Shown here: in pieces, positions 18,717 to 27,373 of the stretch
How positions within the stretch are numbered: position 1 is the stretch's first letter
Layout: every line of letters begins with the position of its first letter
NCBI GenBank assembly: GCA_964487395.1
Contig: CAZAQH010000001.1
Location: 19,914-83,913 of the forward strand
Reading direction: 5' to 3'
Length of the DNA: 64,000 nt
From: RGIG8767 sp964487395
GTDB taxonomy: Bacteria; Bacillota; Clostridia; Lachnospirales; Lachnospiraceae
Notes under the pieces: model-generated
What the model was told of the DNA's origin: nothing
The model's input: the letters and a program-made list of their open reading frames with translations, nothing else
The model's database searches: none
Made by a program: the position numbers and the translations under genes

Positions 18717-18757
18717 TTTAAATCCTCCCTAATATCTCTGTTTCCTATTACGGTAAT

Positions 18758-18786
18758 ATCATACTACAGATTTATTTATAAGTAAA
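18758..18786 (-). promoter_or_regulatory. Sigma-A promoter of purA
   Basis: On the minus strand TTTACT (18781-18786), 17-nt spacer, TATGAT (18758-18763), about 40 nt before the purA start. Confidence 0.6.
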
Positions 18787-18799
18787 ATCAATAATAATT

Positions 18800-18832
18800 A
18801 TGGCAGTCATAATTTGTGCTTATGACTGCCAT
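18800..18832 (-). terminator. Terminator after the diguanylate cyclase gene
   Basis: ATGGCAGTCATAA and TTATGACTGCCAT form a perfect 13-bp stem with a 7-nt loop, 3 nt past the stop at 18836, followed on the minus strand by an AT-rich tail. Confidence 0.75.
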
Positions 18833-18835
18833 TGT

Positions 18836-19891
18836 TTATTCATCTTCATGAATTGTATATTTATTTTTCCCGCCTTTTTTGGATTCGTACATTGCATGAT
18901 CCGCATTACGGTAAAGTTCATCAAAGGTTGTACCATCTTTTGGATACATTGCAATTCCTATACTGGCTGTAACCTTACATATTGCTTCATCGCCAATAAA
19001 TGTTCTGTTCATATCTTCTACCAGCATTTCAAGTCTTCCGACAAGCCATGACCTGTTATGTATCTTGGGTAGAAATACAACAAACTCGTCCCCGCCAAGT
19101 CTTCCGATATAATCGGATTTACGAAATTGCTTTTTCAGTATGGTACCTGTCTGATGTAAAAGTTCATCTCCGGCTTTATGTCCAAAATTATCATTAATTC
19201 CTTTAAAGTTATCAATATCAAGAAGAATAAATGCTGCATTTTCCATATTATCACTTATATATTCTTCGATGCACTGTTCTAATGCACCTCGCGTAGCTAA
19301 ATCAGTCAATGCATCTATTTCGACTTTCTTTTTCATCTCTTCGTGTTCAGAAAGATCGACAAGCTGACGATTTAACACTGCATTATATACTAAAAGACTA
19401 AAAATATAGAAAACTAATCCATCTACGATTAATCGCGGTAAATCTGCTTGTGGTCCCTTAAGTAGCAGACAAATGTAATAAGCTGCCAGCATAAATGTCT
19501 GAAACAGATATACATGCCAGCGTTTATCAATTAAAAACGTGGGCAGTACCACAAGAAATACACAGAAAGACGCAGTTGTGGCAACTTCAGCCGAAACAGC
19601 AAGTCCAATTGCATAAACGTGACAACTTCCCATAAAAAGATAAAAAAGAGGACGGGAAAATGGTAGTTTGTCATTGATTAGGTAAAATAGAATCCCTACT
19701 ACAGTACCATATAAATACAGGTACTTTGTACCAGATAATGCCGGCACAAACAGTGCCACAATGAAAATCAAAAATGACATTGCGCCACCAAGTATACAGA
19801 TTTTACCCAGTTCTATTCTGTTTTTTTCATCAATCGCCTGTCCATAGTCCTTAAAAATCCCTTTTGAAATTTTATCTTTGTCCTTAAACAT
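18836..19891 (-). CDS. Membrane diguanylate cyclase (GGDEF)
   Basis: A 351-residue enzyme predicted to make cyclic di-GMP from two GTP. About six transmembrane helices occupy residues 30-180 and a GGDEF domain fills residues 190-347, with GRLGGDEFVVFLPKI intact. The product-inhibition site RxxD is present as RKSD, five residues before GGDEF. Its ATG overlaps the purB stop by eight bases and its ribosome site (AAGGCGG) lies inside the purB 3' end, so translation is coupled to purB. It ends just before a terminator. The sensory input of the membrane domain is unknown. Confidence 0.93.
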   Translation of the reverse strand: MFKDKDKISKGIFKDYGQAIDEKNRIELGKICILGGAMSFLIFIVALFVPALSGTKYLYLYGTVVGILFYLINDKLPFSRPLFYLFMGSCHVYAIGLAVSAEVATTASFCVFLVVLPTFLIDKRWHVYLFQTFMLAAYYICLLLKGPQADLPRLIVDGLVFYIFSLLVYNAVLNRQLVDLSEHEEMKKKVEIDALTDLATRGALEQCIEEYISDNMENAAFILLDIDNFKGINDNFGHKAGDELLHQTGTILKKQFRKSDYIGRLGGDEFVVFLPKIHNRSWLVGRLEMLVEDMNRTFIGDEAICKVTASIGIAMYPKDGTTFDELYRNADHAMYESKKGGKNKYTIHEDE

Positions 19892-21317
19892 TAATTTCCG
19901 CCTTTACACCCAATAACTCTTTATTTGCATCAAGCAATGGATAGATACAGTTCTTTAAAAAAGCTGTAACCTGTTCTTTACTTCTTCCAACGTATTTTGT
20001 CGGATTCATGGTCTTTTGAAGTGCTTCTTCCGTTAAATTAAAAGCACTGTCTGATGCTATTAATTCAAGAAGATTATTGTCTTTTCCTTCTACCTTAACC
20101 GTTTTTCCCGCTTCCATGGATAAGGTTCTGATTTTTTCATGAAGTTCCTGGCGGTCTCCTCCTAACTTCACGGCATCCATCATGATATTTTCTGTTGCCA
20201 TAAATGGCAGTTCGCTCATAATGTGTTTTTCAATTACTTTAGGATATACAACAAGACCATCAACTACGTTTAAACACAAATCAAGAATTCCATCAATTGC
20301 CAAAAATCCTTCCGGAACGGAAAGTCTTTTGTTGGCGGAATCATCTAATGTTCTCTCAAACCACTGTGTTGCAGATGTAATTGCCGGATTCAAGGCATCC
20401 ACAATCACATATCTGCTTAAGGAAGCAATACGTTCACTTCTCATTGGATTACGTTTGTATGCCATTGCAGAGGAACCAATCTGTGACTTTTCAAATGGTT
20501 CTTCTACTTCTTTTAGATGCTGTAATAAACGAATGTCATTCGACATCTTGGTTGCACTGGCAGCAATACCTGCAAGTACATTAAGTACACGTGTATCCAT
20601 TTTTCTGGAATACGTCTGTCCAGATACCGGAACGCATTCTCTAAAGCCCATTTTTTTTGCAATCATCGGATCGATTTTATCAATTGTCTCCTGATCACCG
20701 TCAAAAAGTTCAAGGAAAGAAGCCTGTGTACCAGTCGTTCCTTTAGAACCTAATAATTTCATGGTAGATAACACATATTCCAAATCTTCATAATCAAGAT
20801 AAAATTCCTGCAGCCATAAAGAAGCTCTCTTACCAACTGTTGTCGGCTGTGCAGGCTGGAAATGTGTAAATGCCAGTGTCGGTAAATCCTTATATTTATC
20901 AGCAAAATCAGCCAGTTCTTTCATTACATTGAGTAATTTTTTCTTAACAAGCTGTAGCGCTTCTGTCATAACAATAATATCGGTGTTATCTCCTACATAA
21001 CATGAGGTAGCTCCTAAGTGGATAATACCTTTTGCTTTGGGGCATTGTACACCATATGCATAAACATGACTCATAACATCATGACGTACTTCCTTTTCTC
21101 TTTCTTTTGCCACGTCATAATTAATGTCATCCACATGCTCCTTTAATTCGTCAATCTGTTCCTGGGTAATTGCAAGACCTAATTCCTTCTCTGTCTCTGC
21201 TAATGCAATCCATAATCTTCTCCAGGTACGAAACTTTTTGTCAGGTGAAAAAATATATTGCATTTCCTTGCTGGCATAACGCTCAGAAAGGGGACTCTGA
21301 TAACAATCTGTACTCAT
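19884..21317 (-). CDS. purB: Adenylosuccinate lyase
   Basis: Cleaves SAICAR to AICAR and adenylosuccinate to AMP, each releasing fumarate. The chain is 477 residues. Family landmarks are TSCYVGDNTDIIVM near residue 105, FTHFQPAQPTTVGKR near 155 and the fumarase/aspartase signature GSSAMAYKRNPMRSE near 280. It follows purF by 47 nt and overlaps the next gene, a diguanylate cyclase, by eight bases. Transcription presumably comes from the purC promoter or reads through the hairpin before purF. Confidence 0.97.
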   Translation of the reverse strand: MSTDCYQSPLSERYASKEMQYIFSPDKKFRTWRRLWIALAETEKELGLAITQEQIDELKEHVDDINYDVAKEREKEVRHDVMSHVYAYGVQCPKAKGIIHLGATSCYVGDNTDIIVMTEALQLVKKKLLNVMKELADFADKYKDLPTLAFTHFQPAQPTTVGKRASLWLQEFYLDYEDLEYVLSTMKLLGSKGTTGTQASFLELFDGDQETIDKIDPMIAKKMGFRECVPVSGQTYSRKMDTRVLNVLAGIAASATKMSNDIRLLQHLKEVEEPFEKSQIGSSAMAYKRNPMRSERIASLSRYVIVDALNPAITSATQWFERTLDDSANKRLSVPEGFLAIDGILDLCLNVVDGLVVYPKVIEKHIMSELPFMATENIMMDAVKLGGDRQELHEKIRTLSMEAGKTVKVEGKDNNLLELIASDSAFNLTEEALQKTMNPTKYVGRSKEQVTAFLKNCIYPLLDANKELLGVKAEINV

Positions 21318-21364
21318 GTTTGCCTCCGTTAAATGAAATTTATACAGTTAACAGTATAGCATGT

Positions 21365-22780
21365 TTATTTTTCAAAGTCACCCCTAATATCATCATTTGG
21401 AGGGTCAATTGGATAATTTCCACTAAAACAGCCACGGCAGATAGAAGTCCCACCGGCAATCTCCTGTAAACGTTCTTCTTTTAGATATCCAAGCGAATCT
21501 GCCCCGATAATTTCCCGTATTTCTTCAACGGTTCTGTTAAAGGCAATCAACTGTTCTCTTGCCGGTACATCCGTTCCAAAATAACATGGCCATAAAAATG
21601 GTGGAGAAGATACTCTCATGTGTACTTCTTTTGCTCCTGCCTTTCGAAGCATATGCACAATTCTATCAGAAGTCGTTCCTCTTACAATTGAATCGTCTAT
21701 CATAATGACGCGTTTGCCATCGACTGCTTCCCTAAGGGCATTGAGTTTTACCTGCACACTGCTTTCTCTGCTTTTTTGTTTGGGTTTGATAAAAGTTCTT
21801 CCTACATATGCATTTTTAATAAAGGCTGTAGCATAGGGAATCCCTGATTGAAGCGAATAGCCAAGTGCTGCACAATTACCGGATTCCGGTACTCCTACTA
21901 CAATATCCGCATCAACCGGTGAATCTATCGCAAGATACTTTCCAGCCATAATTCGTGATTCATATACGCTTACACCATCGATTCTGCTGTCCGGTCTTGC
22001 AAAATAAATATATTCAAATACACATCTTGCCTGTTGTTCCTTTGGAAGACAGTGTGAAGTATCCGAGATAATTCCATTATCTTTTGAAATCGTAACAATC
22101 TCTCCCGGTGCCACATCTCTTACAAATTCAGCACCTACTGTATCCAGTGCACAGGTCTCCGATGCCAAAATATAACAATTGTCTCTTTTGCCAATGCAAA
22201 GCGGTCTGAATCCATAGGGATCTCTTGCACCTATAAGTTTTCTTGGAGACATAACGACAAGTGAATATGCTCCTTTGATTTTCTCCATTGCTTTGCCAAC
22301 AGCCTGTTCAACCGTTGCTGTATGCAATCGTTCTCTTGCTATATAGTAGGCAATAACCTCTGAATCAATCGTAGTTTGGAAAATAGCTCCTGTCTGGCTT
22401 AATTCTTCCCGAAGCTGCACTGCATTAATTAAATTACCATTATGTGCAAGCCCAAGAGTACCTTTTACATAATTTAGCACAAGTGGCTGTGCATTTTCCC
22501 GCGTAGAACTTCCGGCAGTTGAATATCTGACATGTCCTACTCCAATATCACCTGTTAATTTTTCGATAATCTCCGGATTGAATGTCTCATTTACCAGTCC
22601 CATGTCCTTATGTGAAATCACTTTTCCCTTTGGTCCGTTCGTATCACTCACTGCAATTCCACAACTTTCCTGGCCTCTATGCTGCAGGGCCAGTAATCCA
22701 TAATATATAGTAGTTGCTACATTGCCACCGTCTAAATCATACATGCCAAAGACGCCACATTCTTCTTTTAATGTACTCAT
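21365..22780 (-). CDS. purF: Amidophosphoribosyltransferase
   Basis: First committed enzyme of purine synthesis: PRPP and glutamine to phosphoribosylamine. From ATG 22780 the chain is 471 residues and starts MSTLKEECGVFG, i.e. a seven-residue propeptide before the glutaminase nucleophile Cys8. GHVRYSTAGSS and LAHNGNLINA follow in the glutaminase half; the PRPP motif VIMIDDSIVRGTTSDRIV lies near 345. Late cysteines (ICRGCFSGNYPI) fit the Fe-S clostridial/Bacillus type. AGGGAG is eight bases upstream; the longer frame to 22846 runs through a hairpin leader and is rejected. Confidence 0.97.
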   Translation of the reverse strand: MSTLKEECGVFGMYDLDGGNVATTIYYGLLALQHRGQESCGIAVSDTNGPKGKVISHKDMGLVNETFNPEIIEKLTGDIGVGHVRYSTAGSSTRENAQPLVLNYVKGTLGLAHNGNLINAVQLREELSQTGAIFQTTIDSEVIAYYIARERLHTATVEQAVGKAMEKIKGAYSLVVMSPRKLIGARDPYGFRPLCIGKRDNCYILASETCALDTVGAEFVRDVAPGEIVTISKDNGIISDTSHCLPKEQQARCVFEYIYFARPDSRIDGVSVYESRIMAGKYLAIDSPVDADIVVGVPESGNCAALGYSLQSGIPYATAFIKNAYVGRTFIKPKQKSRESSVQVKLNALREAVDGKRVIMIDDSIVRGTTSDRIVHMLRKAGAKEVHMRVSSPPFLWPCYFGTDVPAREQLIAFNRTVEEIREIIGADSLGYLKEERLQEIAGGTSICRGCFSGNYPIDPPNDDIRGDFEK

Positions 22781-22799
22781 CCATTTTCTCCCTGAAAAT

Positions 22800-22857
22800 A
22801 AAAAAGACACTGCTGGCAGGGACGAACATCTTTGTTCTGCTTTCACAATGTCTTTTT
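22800..22857 (-). terminator. Terminator or attenuator hairpin between purC and purF
   Basis: In minus-strand RNA AAAAAGACAUUG pairs with CAGUGUCUUUUU (12 pairs, one G-U), enclosing a smaller GCAG...CUGC / GAACA-UGUUC hairpin, and ends in a U run 20 nt before the purF start. It could end purC messages or attenuate purF. Confidence 0.7.
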
Positions 22858-22869
22858 AACTATTTTATT

Positions 22870-23574
22870 TTATAAACCGAGACGCTTAAATACTTCGTTG
22901 TAAGCTTCTTCAACATTCCCAAGATCTCTGCGGAAACGGTCTTTATCTAATTTTTCGTTAGTATGAACATCCCAAAGTCTGCAGGTATCAGGACTTGTCT
23001 CATCAGCAAGAATAATCTGTCCATGATAACGACCAAATTCAATCTTGAAATCAATTAACTTAATATCTGCCTGTAAGAAATACTCTTTTAAAACATCATT
23101 TACTTTAAAGGCATATTTTTTAATGGTATCAATCTCTTCCCATGTAGCAAGTCCAAGTGCTACTGCAAAATAAGAATTGATAAGTGGATCTCCAAGGTCA
23201 TCATTTTTATAACTGAACTCAATAGTAGGCTCTTTTAAAAGAGTTCCTTCTTCTACGCCAAGTCTCTTTGAAAAACTGCCTGCTGCCACATTACGGATAA
23301 TAACCTCAAGTGGTACAATTTCCACTTTTTTAACAGCTGTTTCACGGTCGCTTAATTCTTCTATCAAATGAGTTGGAACACCTTTTGATTCGAGAATTTT
23401 GAATACATGATTGCTCATTTTGTTATTAATAACACCTTTTCCAACAATCGTTCCTTTTTTAATTCCATTAAATGCGGTTGCATCATCCTTATAATCTACA
23501 ATAAGAATATCCGGATCATCCGTTGTGTAAACCTTTTTTGCTTTGCCTTCGTAAAGCTGTTCCAATTTTTTCAT
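22870..23574 (-). CDS. purC: Phosphoribosylaminoimidazole-succinocarboxamide synthase
   Basis: Makes SAICAR from CAIR, aspartate and ATP. The 234-residue length is standard. Family motifs: LYEGKAKKVYTTDDPD at residues 7-22, VVPLEVIIRNVAAGSF-like segment (IVPLEVIIRNVAAGSFSKR) near 86, and IILADETSPDTCRLWD near 190. GGAGA precedes the ATG. It is the first gene of the purC-purF-purB set, with a promoter at 23621-23649 overlapping the end of the upstream ABC transporter gene. Confidence 0.97.
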   Translation of the reverse strand: MKKLEQLYEGKAKKVYTTDDPDILIVDYKDDATAFNGIKKGTIVGKGVINNKMSNHVFKILESKGVPTHLIEELSDRETAVKKVEIVPLEVIIRNVAAGSFSKRLGVEEGTLLKEPTIEFSYKNDDLGDPLINSYFAVALGLATWEEIDTIKKYAFKVNDVLKEYFLQADIKLIDFKIEFGRYHGQIILADETSPDTCRLWDVHTNEKLDKDRFRRDLGNVEEAYNEVFKRLGL

Positions 23575-23620
23575 CAGCGTCTCCTTAAACCTTTCTTTTA
23601 TGAATACTATTTCTTAGCAA

Positions 23621-23649
23621 AGTATATCTCACACAATATACAAAATCAA
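23621..23649 (-). promoter_or_regulatory. Sigma-A promoter of purC
   Basis: Minus strand TTGATT (23644-23649), 17-nt spacer, TATACT (23621-23626). The -35 overlaps the stop codon of the ABC ATPase gene. No PurR box or purine riboswitch fold was recognised in the 45 nt between it and purC. Confidence 0.65.
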
Positions 23650-24407
23650 CTAACAAATTTACCAATAAATTCTCTTACCCTTGTATTTTCTGAGGCAAAA
23701 ATATCATCGGGCGAACCCTGGGCTACAATCACACCGCCCTCCATAAAAACAATGCGGTCTGACAGTTCTTTTGCAAACTGCATTTCATGCGTTACAATAA
23801 TCATTGTCATGTGTTCATTAGCCAGCTGTTTAATTACCTTTAACACTTCTCCTGTCAGTTCCGGATCAAGTGCTGAAGTCGGTTCATCAAAAAATAATAT
23901 TTTAGGCTGCAGGGCAAGTGCTCTTGCAATGGATACTCTCTGCTGCTGTCCACCGGAAAGCTGATATGGATATGCATCCACTTTATCAGCAAGTCCTAGC
24001 TGGTCTAAGAGTTTCATTGCGCGCTCCACTGCTTCTTTTTTTGAAATCTTATCTACACTCATAGGTGCATCTATAATATTTTTAAGAACAGTATAGTGTG
24101 GAAAAAGATTGAAACTTTGAAATACAAGCCCGAAATTCTTACGGATTTTTTTCAAATCTGCTTTAGGGGCATATACACATTTATCGTGTGTTTCATCTTC
24201 CCAAGCTGCCTTTTCTCCCAAATAAACGAGTTCTCCGCCATCCATTCTCTCAAGCATAGTAGCACAGCGAAGAAGTGTCGATTTACCGGAGCCGGACGGT
24301 CCGATAATGGATACCACTTCTCCCTCTTTAACCGATAGGGATATATCTGTAATAACCTCTAATTCATCAAACGTTTTTTTCATGTTACGAATTTCCAATA
24401 AGTTCAT
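23646..24407 (-). CDS. Polar amino acid ABC transporter, ATP-binding protein
   Basis: A 253-residue GlnQ/HisP-type ATPase that powers import. Walker A is GPSGSGKST near residue 36, the Q-loop is in LVFQSFNLFPH, the ABC signature is LSGGQQQRVSIARAL near 147, and Walker B is ILFFDEPTSALDP near 170, followed by the switch histidine in IIVTHEM. It lies 10 nt after the permease gene and is the third gene of the binding-protein, permease, ATPase set. Confidence 0.95.
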   Translation of the reverse strand: MNLLEIRNMKKTFDELEVITDISLSVKEGEVVSIIGPSGSGKSTLLRCATMLERMDGGELVYLGEKAAWEDETHDKCVYAPKADLKKIRKNFGLVFQSFNLFPHYTVLKNIIDAPMSVDKISKKEAVERAMKLLDQLGLADKVDAYPYQLSGGQQQRVSIARALALQPKILFFDEPTSALDPELTGEVLKVIKQLANEHMTMIIVTHEMQFAKELSDRIVFMEGGVIVAQGSPDDIFASENTRVREFIGKFVS

Positions 24408-24417
24408 ATGCTGCCTC

Positions 24418-25068
24418 CTACCTGTAATATCCGGTCTTCTTTTCCAGGAATTCCATGAAAAAGGCTACCATATAATTGAAAATGAAATAAAAAACACCTG
24501 CTACCATAAGCGGCACAACAGAGGTTTCTTTTGCACCAATCTGCTTGGCAATTGTAAACATTTCAGCTATTGCAATAACAAACGCAAGAGAAGTGTCCTT
24601 TACAAGCGTAATTGTCTCATTCGTAACTGACGGTAATATTCTTTTAATGACCTGTGGAAAAATAATTTTAAAGAATGTCTGTCCTTTATTATATCCTAAT
24701 ACCTTTGCTGCTTCATATTGTCCAACCGGCATGGATTCTATCCCGCCACGATATATTTCTGCAAAATATGCTGCATAATTAATACTGAATGCAATAATAA
24801 CAGCAACAAACCGGTATGCCTGGGATATCTTAAGTCCAAATGCATAATAAGGTGCGAAATAAACCACAATTAACTGTAACATCAATGGTGTACCACGCAT
24901 AATGGCTATGTATATTTTAACGATTCCTCTTAAAACCGTGTTCTTTGACATACGCCCAAATGCAACAACAAGTCCAAGGGGCAGGGAAAAAAGCAGCGTC
25001 ATAAAAAATATTTCTACCGAAACTAACATTCCGCTTCCCAATTGTATTAACATCATTGATACTGACAT
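24418..25068 (-). CDS. Polar amino acid ABC transporter, permease
   Basis: A 216-residue membrane subunit of the HisMQ family with about five helices. The family signature EAAKVLGYNKGQTFFKIIFPQ (EAA loop, near residues 135-155) is intact and contacts the ATPase; MRGTPLMLQLIVVYF lies near residue 57. It probably forms a homodimer, as only one permease gene is present. A hairpin at 25103-25130 separates it from the binding-protein gene. Confidence 0.94.
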   Translation of the reverse strand: MSVSMMLIQLGSGMLVSVEIFFMTLLFSLPLGLVVAFGRMSKNTVLRGIVKIYIAIMRGTPLMLQLIVVYFAPYYAFGLKISQAYRFVAVIIAFSINYAAYFAEIYRGGIESMPVGQYEAAKVLGYNKGQTFFKIIFPQVIKRILPSVTNETITLVKDTSLAFVIAIAEMFTIAKQIGAKETSVVPLMVAGVFYFIFNYMVAFFMEFLEKKTGYYR

Positions 25069-25102
25069 GTGTATTCCTCCAAAAAATCATTAAAAAGCAT
25101 AA

Positions 25103-25130
25103 GATACCGGAGCCAAAAAGCCCCAGTATC
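25103..25130 (-). terminator. Intercistronic hairpin after the binding-protein gene
   Basis: GATACTGGGGC and GCTCCGGTATC form an 11-pair stem with two G-U pairs and a TTTTTG loop; T-rich sequence follows on the minus strand. Likely a leaky terminator giving more binding protein than permease. Confidence 0.6.
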
Positions 25131-25166
25131 GTTATTAATCTGTCTTATCTGTTAAGAATCTTGCAA

Positions 25167-25991
25167 TTATTTGCCAAGGCAAACACTGTCAACTAATCCA
25201 AAATCACTATATTTTTCAGCAATCTTTTCAAAGGTTCCATCATCAACCATTTCCATTAATGTCTTTTCTACCTGATCTTTTAATGCATCATTGCCTTTGA
25301 AGAAACCAATACCATACTGCTCAGTTGAAAGCTGGTCATCTAAAACAACATATCCATCTCCACGAGAAGAAATCTGGTAATTAGCAACGCCGATATCAAT
25401 TGCAAGTGCATCAATTGCTCCTGATTCAAGATCCATGAATCCCATGTTGTAATCAGAATACTGAACTAATTCTGTAAAAGAAGCAGCTAAATCGAGATTT
25501 TCCCTATTTTCTTCATCCTGCAGTGCAGCAAGTGCGGAAGAATCCTTCTGTACACCAACTATTTTACCTGCAAGGTCAGCTTTTGAAACAATACCTGAAT
25601 CAGCGGCTACAACAAAAACCTGGCTGTTATCTACATATGGAACAGACCATGTATAATCATCTTCTCTGCCATTGATGGTAAAACCATTCCAGATACAATC
25701 AATAGAGCCTGAAGATAATTCCATGTCTTTTGCATCCCAGTCAATTGGCTGTTTTACTAATTCCCATCCGTTACGATCACATACTTCCTGTGCAAGGTCT
25801 AAATCAAATCCTACATATTCTCCATTATCATCCATATATCCATAAGGTGGAAATTCAGCATCAAATCCCACTGTAAAAGTAGTTCTTTCTGCTGTATCTG
25901 TTGCTTCCGGTGCTGATGTGCTCTGAGCACCACATGCTGTTAATCCAAATGCCAGAATGATTGCCATTCCCAATGCTGTTAATTTTTTCAT
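25167..25991 (-). CDS. Amino acid ABC transporter, substrate-binding lipoprotein
   Basis: A 274-residue extracellular lipoprotein. From ATG 25991 (AGGAGG 11 nt upstream) the signal peptide is MKKLTALGMAIILAFGLTAC with lipobox LTAC, so the mature protein is anchored at Cys20 by diacylglycerol. The SBP_bac_3 fold is shown by FTVGFDAEFPPYGYMDDNG, GFDLDLAQEVC, DCIWNGFTING and a C-terminal QVEKTLMEMVDDGTFEKIAEKY. The family imports polar amino acids or cystine; the exact ligand is not readable. It is first in the operon, behind a consensus promoter. Confidence 0.94.
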   Translation of the reverse strand: MKKLTALGMAIILAFGLTACGAQSTSAPEATDTAERTTFTVGFDAEFPPYGYMDDNGEYVGFDLDLAQEVCDRNGWELVKQPIDWDAKDMELSSGSIDCIWNGFTINGREDDYTWSVPYVDNSQVFVVAADSGIVSKADLAGKIVGVQKDSSALAALQDEENRENLDLAASFTELVQYSDYNMGFMDLESGAIDALAIDIGVANYQISSRGDGYVVLDDQLSTEQYGIGFFKGNDALKDQVEKTLMEMVDDGTFEKIAEKYSDFGLVDSVCLGK

Positions 25992-26072
25992 ACTTTTCTT
26001 ATCCTCCTGAAATACATATGTACAGTTCATACTCTTTTTCTTTACCAGTTTAGCCCGCTAAAGAACATGGAT

Positions 26073-26101
26073 ATCGTATCAGAAGTCTTTTCTTCTGTCA
26101 A
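26073..26101 (-). promoter_or_regulatory. Sigma-A promoter of the amino acid ABC operon
   Basis: Minus strand TTGACA (26096-26101), 17-nt spacer, TACGAT (26073-26078). A small palindrome TTTAGC-CC-GCTAAA at 26049-26062, just after the start site, could be an operator. Confidence 0.75.
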
Positions 26102-26135
26102 CCGCATTTTTACTGTAAAAGCATCAATATAACTG

Positions 26136-27338
26136 CTAATAGCGGTTCATAAGTTCCAATACTTCTTTTGCATATTGAGGGTAATTACGGCTAAATTCTT
26201 TTAATTCCTTTTCCCCATCCCTTGCCAGTCGTTTATTATAATCAATTCTTGCTCTTAGCTTTTGTCTCTGCTGAATATAGCCATGGCGTAATTCAACCAT
26301 TTCATTATGATTAATCAGTGCCTCCGTCCGGTGTAGCCATGCCTGTATATCCTGCAGTTGAAAACGTCTTAGACTGTGTATCAGTTCATTACGTTGAATA
26401 ATCAGTTCTTCTTCGTTCTTTTTATCAATTTCACGCTCTTTTTTCTCTTCCTGATACAACGTCCATAAACGATTTAATTCTTTTGCACTTTTTGTATTGT
26501 ATTTCATATATAAATAATCCAACAGATTCGTATTATTTACATAGCGTATCTTTACCGTATTCTGAAGAAGTATAATACGGTTAATTCCTTTTTGTGTTCG
26601 TACATATTCCTGTGTGTATTCAAGATATTTTATATAAAGAACCGTCAGTGCAACCGCTCCTCCAAGACCAACTGCAATATAACCAATGCTTGTCTTCATT
26701 TCAAATCCAAATTGCAAAACCAAAAGCATTACTATACATAACGCCATTGCAAAAATACAAATCATAACCATGCCTTTGCAGTTTTCAATGTCATGTCTTA
26801 GTTCACTCTGTCTATACAAAAAGCCATGCTTTTCACCATCTAATTTAGTTAAATCATCTTTAATAAGAACTTTGTAATCCTCTGCCTCTTTAATGTCATT
26901 GTAGGCTTTTGGCATATTTTCTTCCATTCGTTCCATAGAATAGTATTGTAAATCTGTCATGCGGTTCTTTTTTTCACTAAACTCTCTTTTTTCCCCTTCA
27001 AAATAAAGAACCCGCTTCGCTGCATCCTTAAGTTCATCCTTTTGTTCCTGTGGCAATGCATCCAATTCATCAAGATCCTTTATGGATGCCGTAACAAAAT
27101 TATACTCATATGAAAGCTTGTCAAGTTCCCCAGATGCATCCTTAACCTGTTCAATCAGACTCCGAATATATTTTTCACGTTGTATCACGTCACTTAATTT
27201 AAACAGATTCCGCTCTTTGGCAAGACTGTCCCAGTCCCATTCAAAGTTTTCTTCTTTTTCTGCATCTTCAAAATATTCATCAAAGTAATCATCATCTCTG
27301 TGAAAGAATCTTGAGAATAAATTTTTAACAAACCCCAT
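26136..27338 (-). CDS. Two-helix membrane protein with coiled coils, unknown function
   Basis: A 400-residue protein I do not recognise by family. The N-terminus is acidic and aromatic (DDDYFDEYFEDAEKEENFEWD, about residues 15-35), followed by a long charged coiled coil. Two adjacent transmembrane helices lie at about 190-212 and 218-240, and a second coiled coil fills residues 250-400. Both termini are predicted cytoplasmic. AAAGGTGG precedes the ATG. It is the last gene of the four-gene minus-strand cluster with the DUF5716/DUF5717-like genes and the TPR protein, so it may be the membrane anchor of a complex formed by them. Confidence 0.8.
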   Translation of the reverse strand: MGFVKNLFSRFFHRDDDYFDEYFEDAEKEENFEWDWDSLAKERNLFKLSDVIQREKYIRSLIEQVKDASGELDKLSYEYNFVTASIKDLDELDALPQEQKDELKDAAKRVLYFEGEKREFSEKKNRMTDLQYYSMERMEENMPKAYNDIKEAEDYKVLIKDDLTKLDGEKHGFLYRQSELRHDIENCKGMVMICIFAMALCIVMLLVLQFGFEMKTSIGYIAVGLGGAVALTVLYIKYLEYTQEYVRTQKGINRIILLQNTVKIRYVNNTNLLDYLYMKYNTKSAKELNRLWTLYQEEKKEREIDKKNEEELIIQRNELIHSLRRFQLQDIQAWLHRTEALINHNEMVELRHGYIQQRQKLRARIDYNKRLARDGEKELKEFSRNYPQYAKEVLELMNRY

Positions 27339-27373
27339 ATTATATCCACCTTTAAATGCTTTCTGTGTGACTG

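Noticed and set aside
20182..20694. 170-residue plus-strand frame
   Set aside because: Antisense shadow of purB.
23575..23645. Purine riboswitch before purC
   Set aside because: The leader is too short and lacks the conserved junction sequences.
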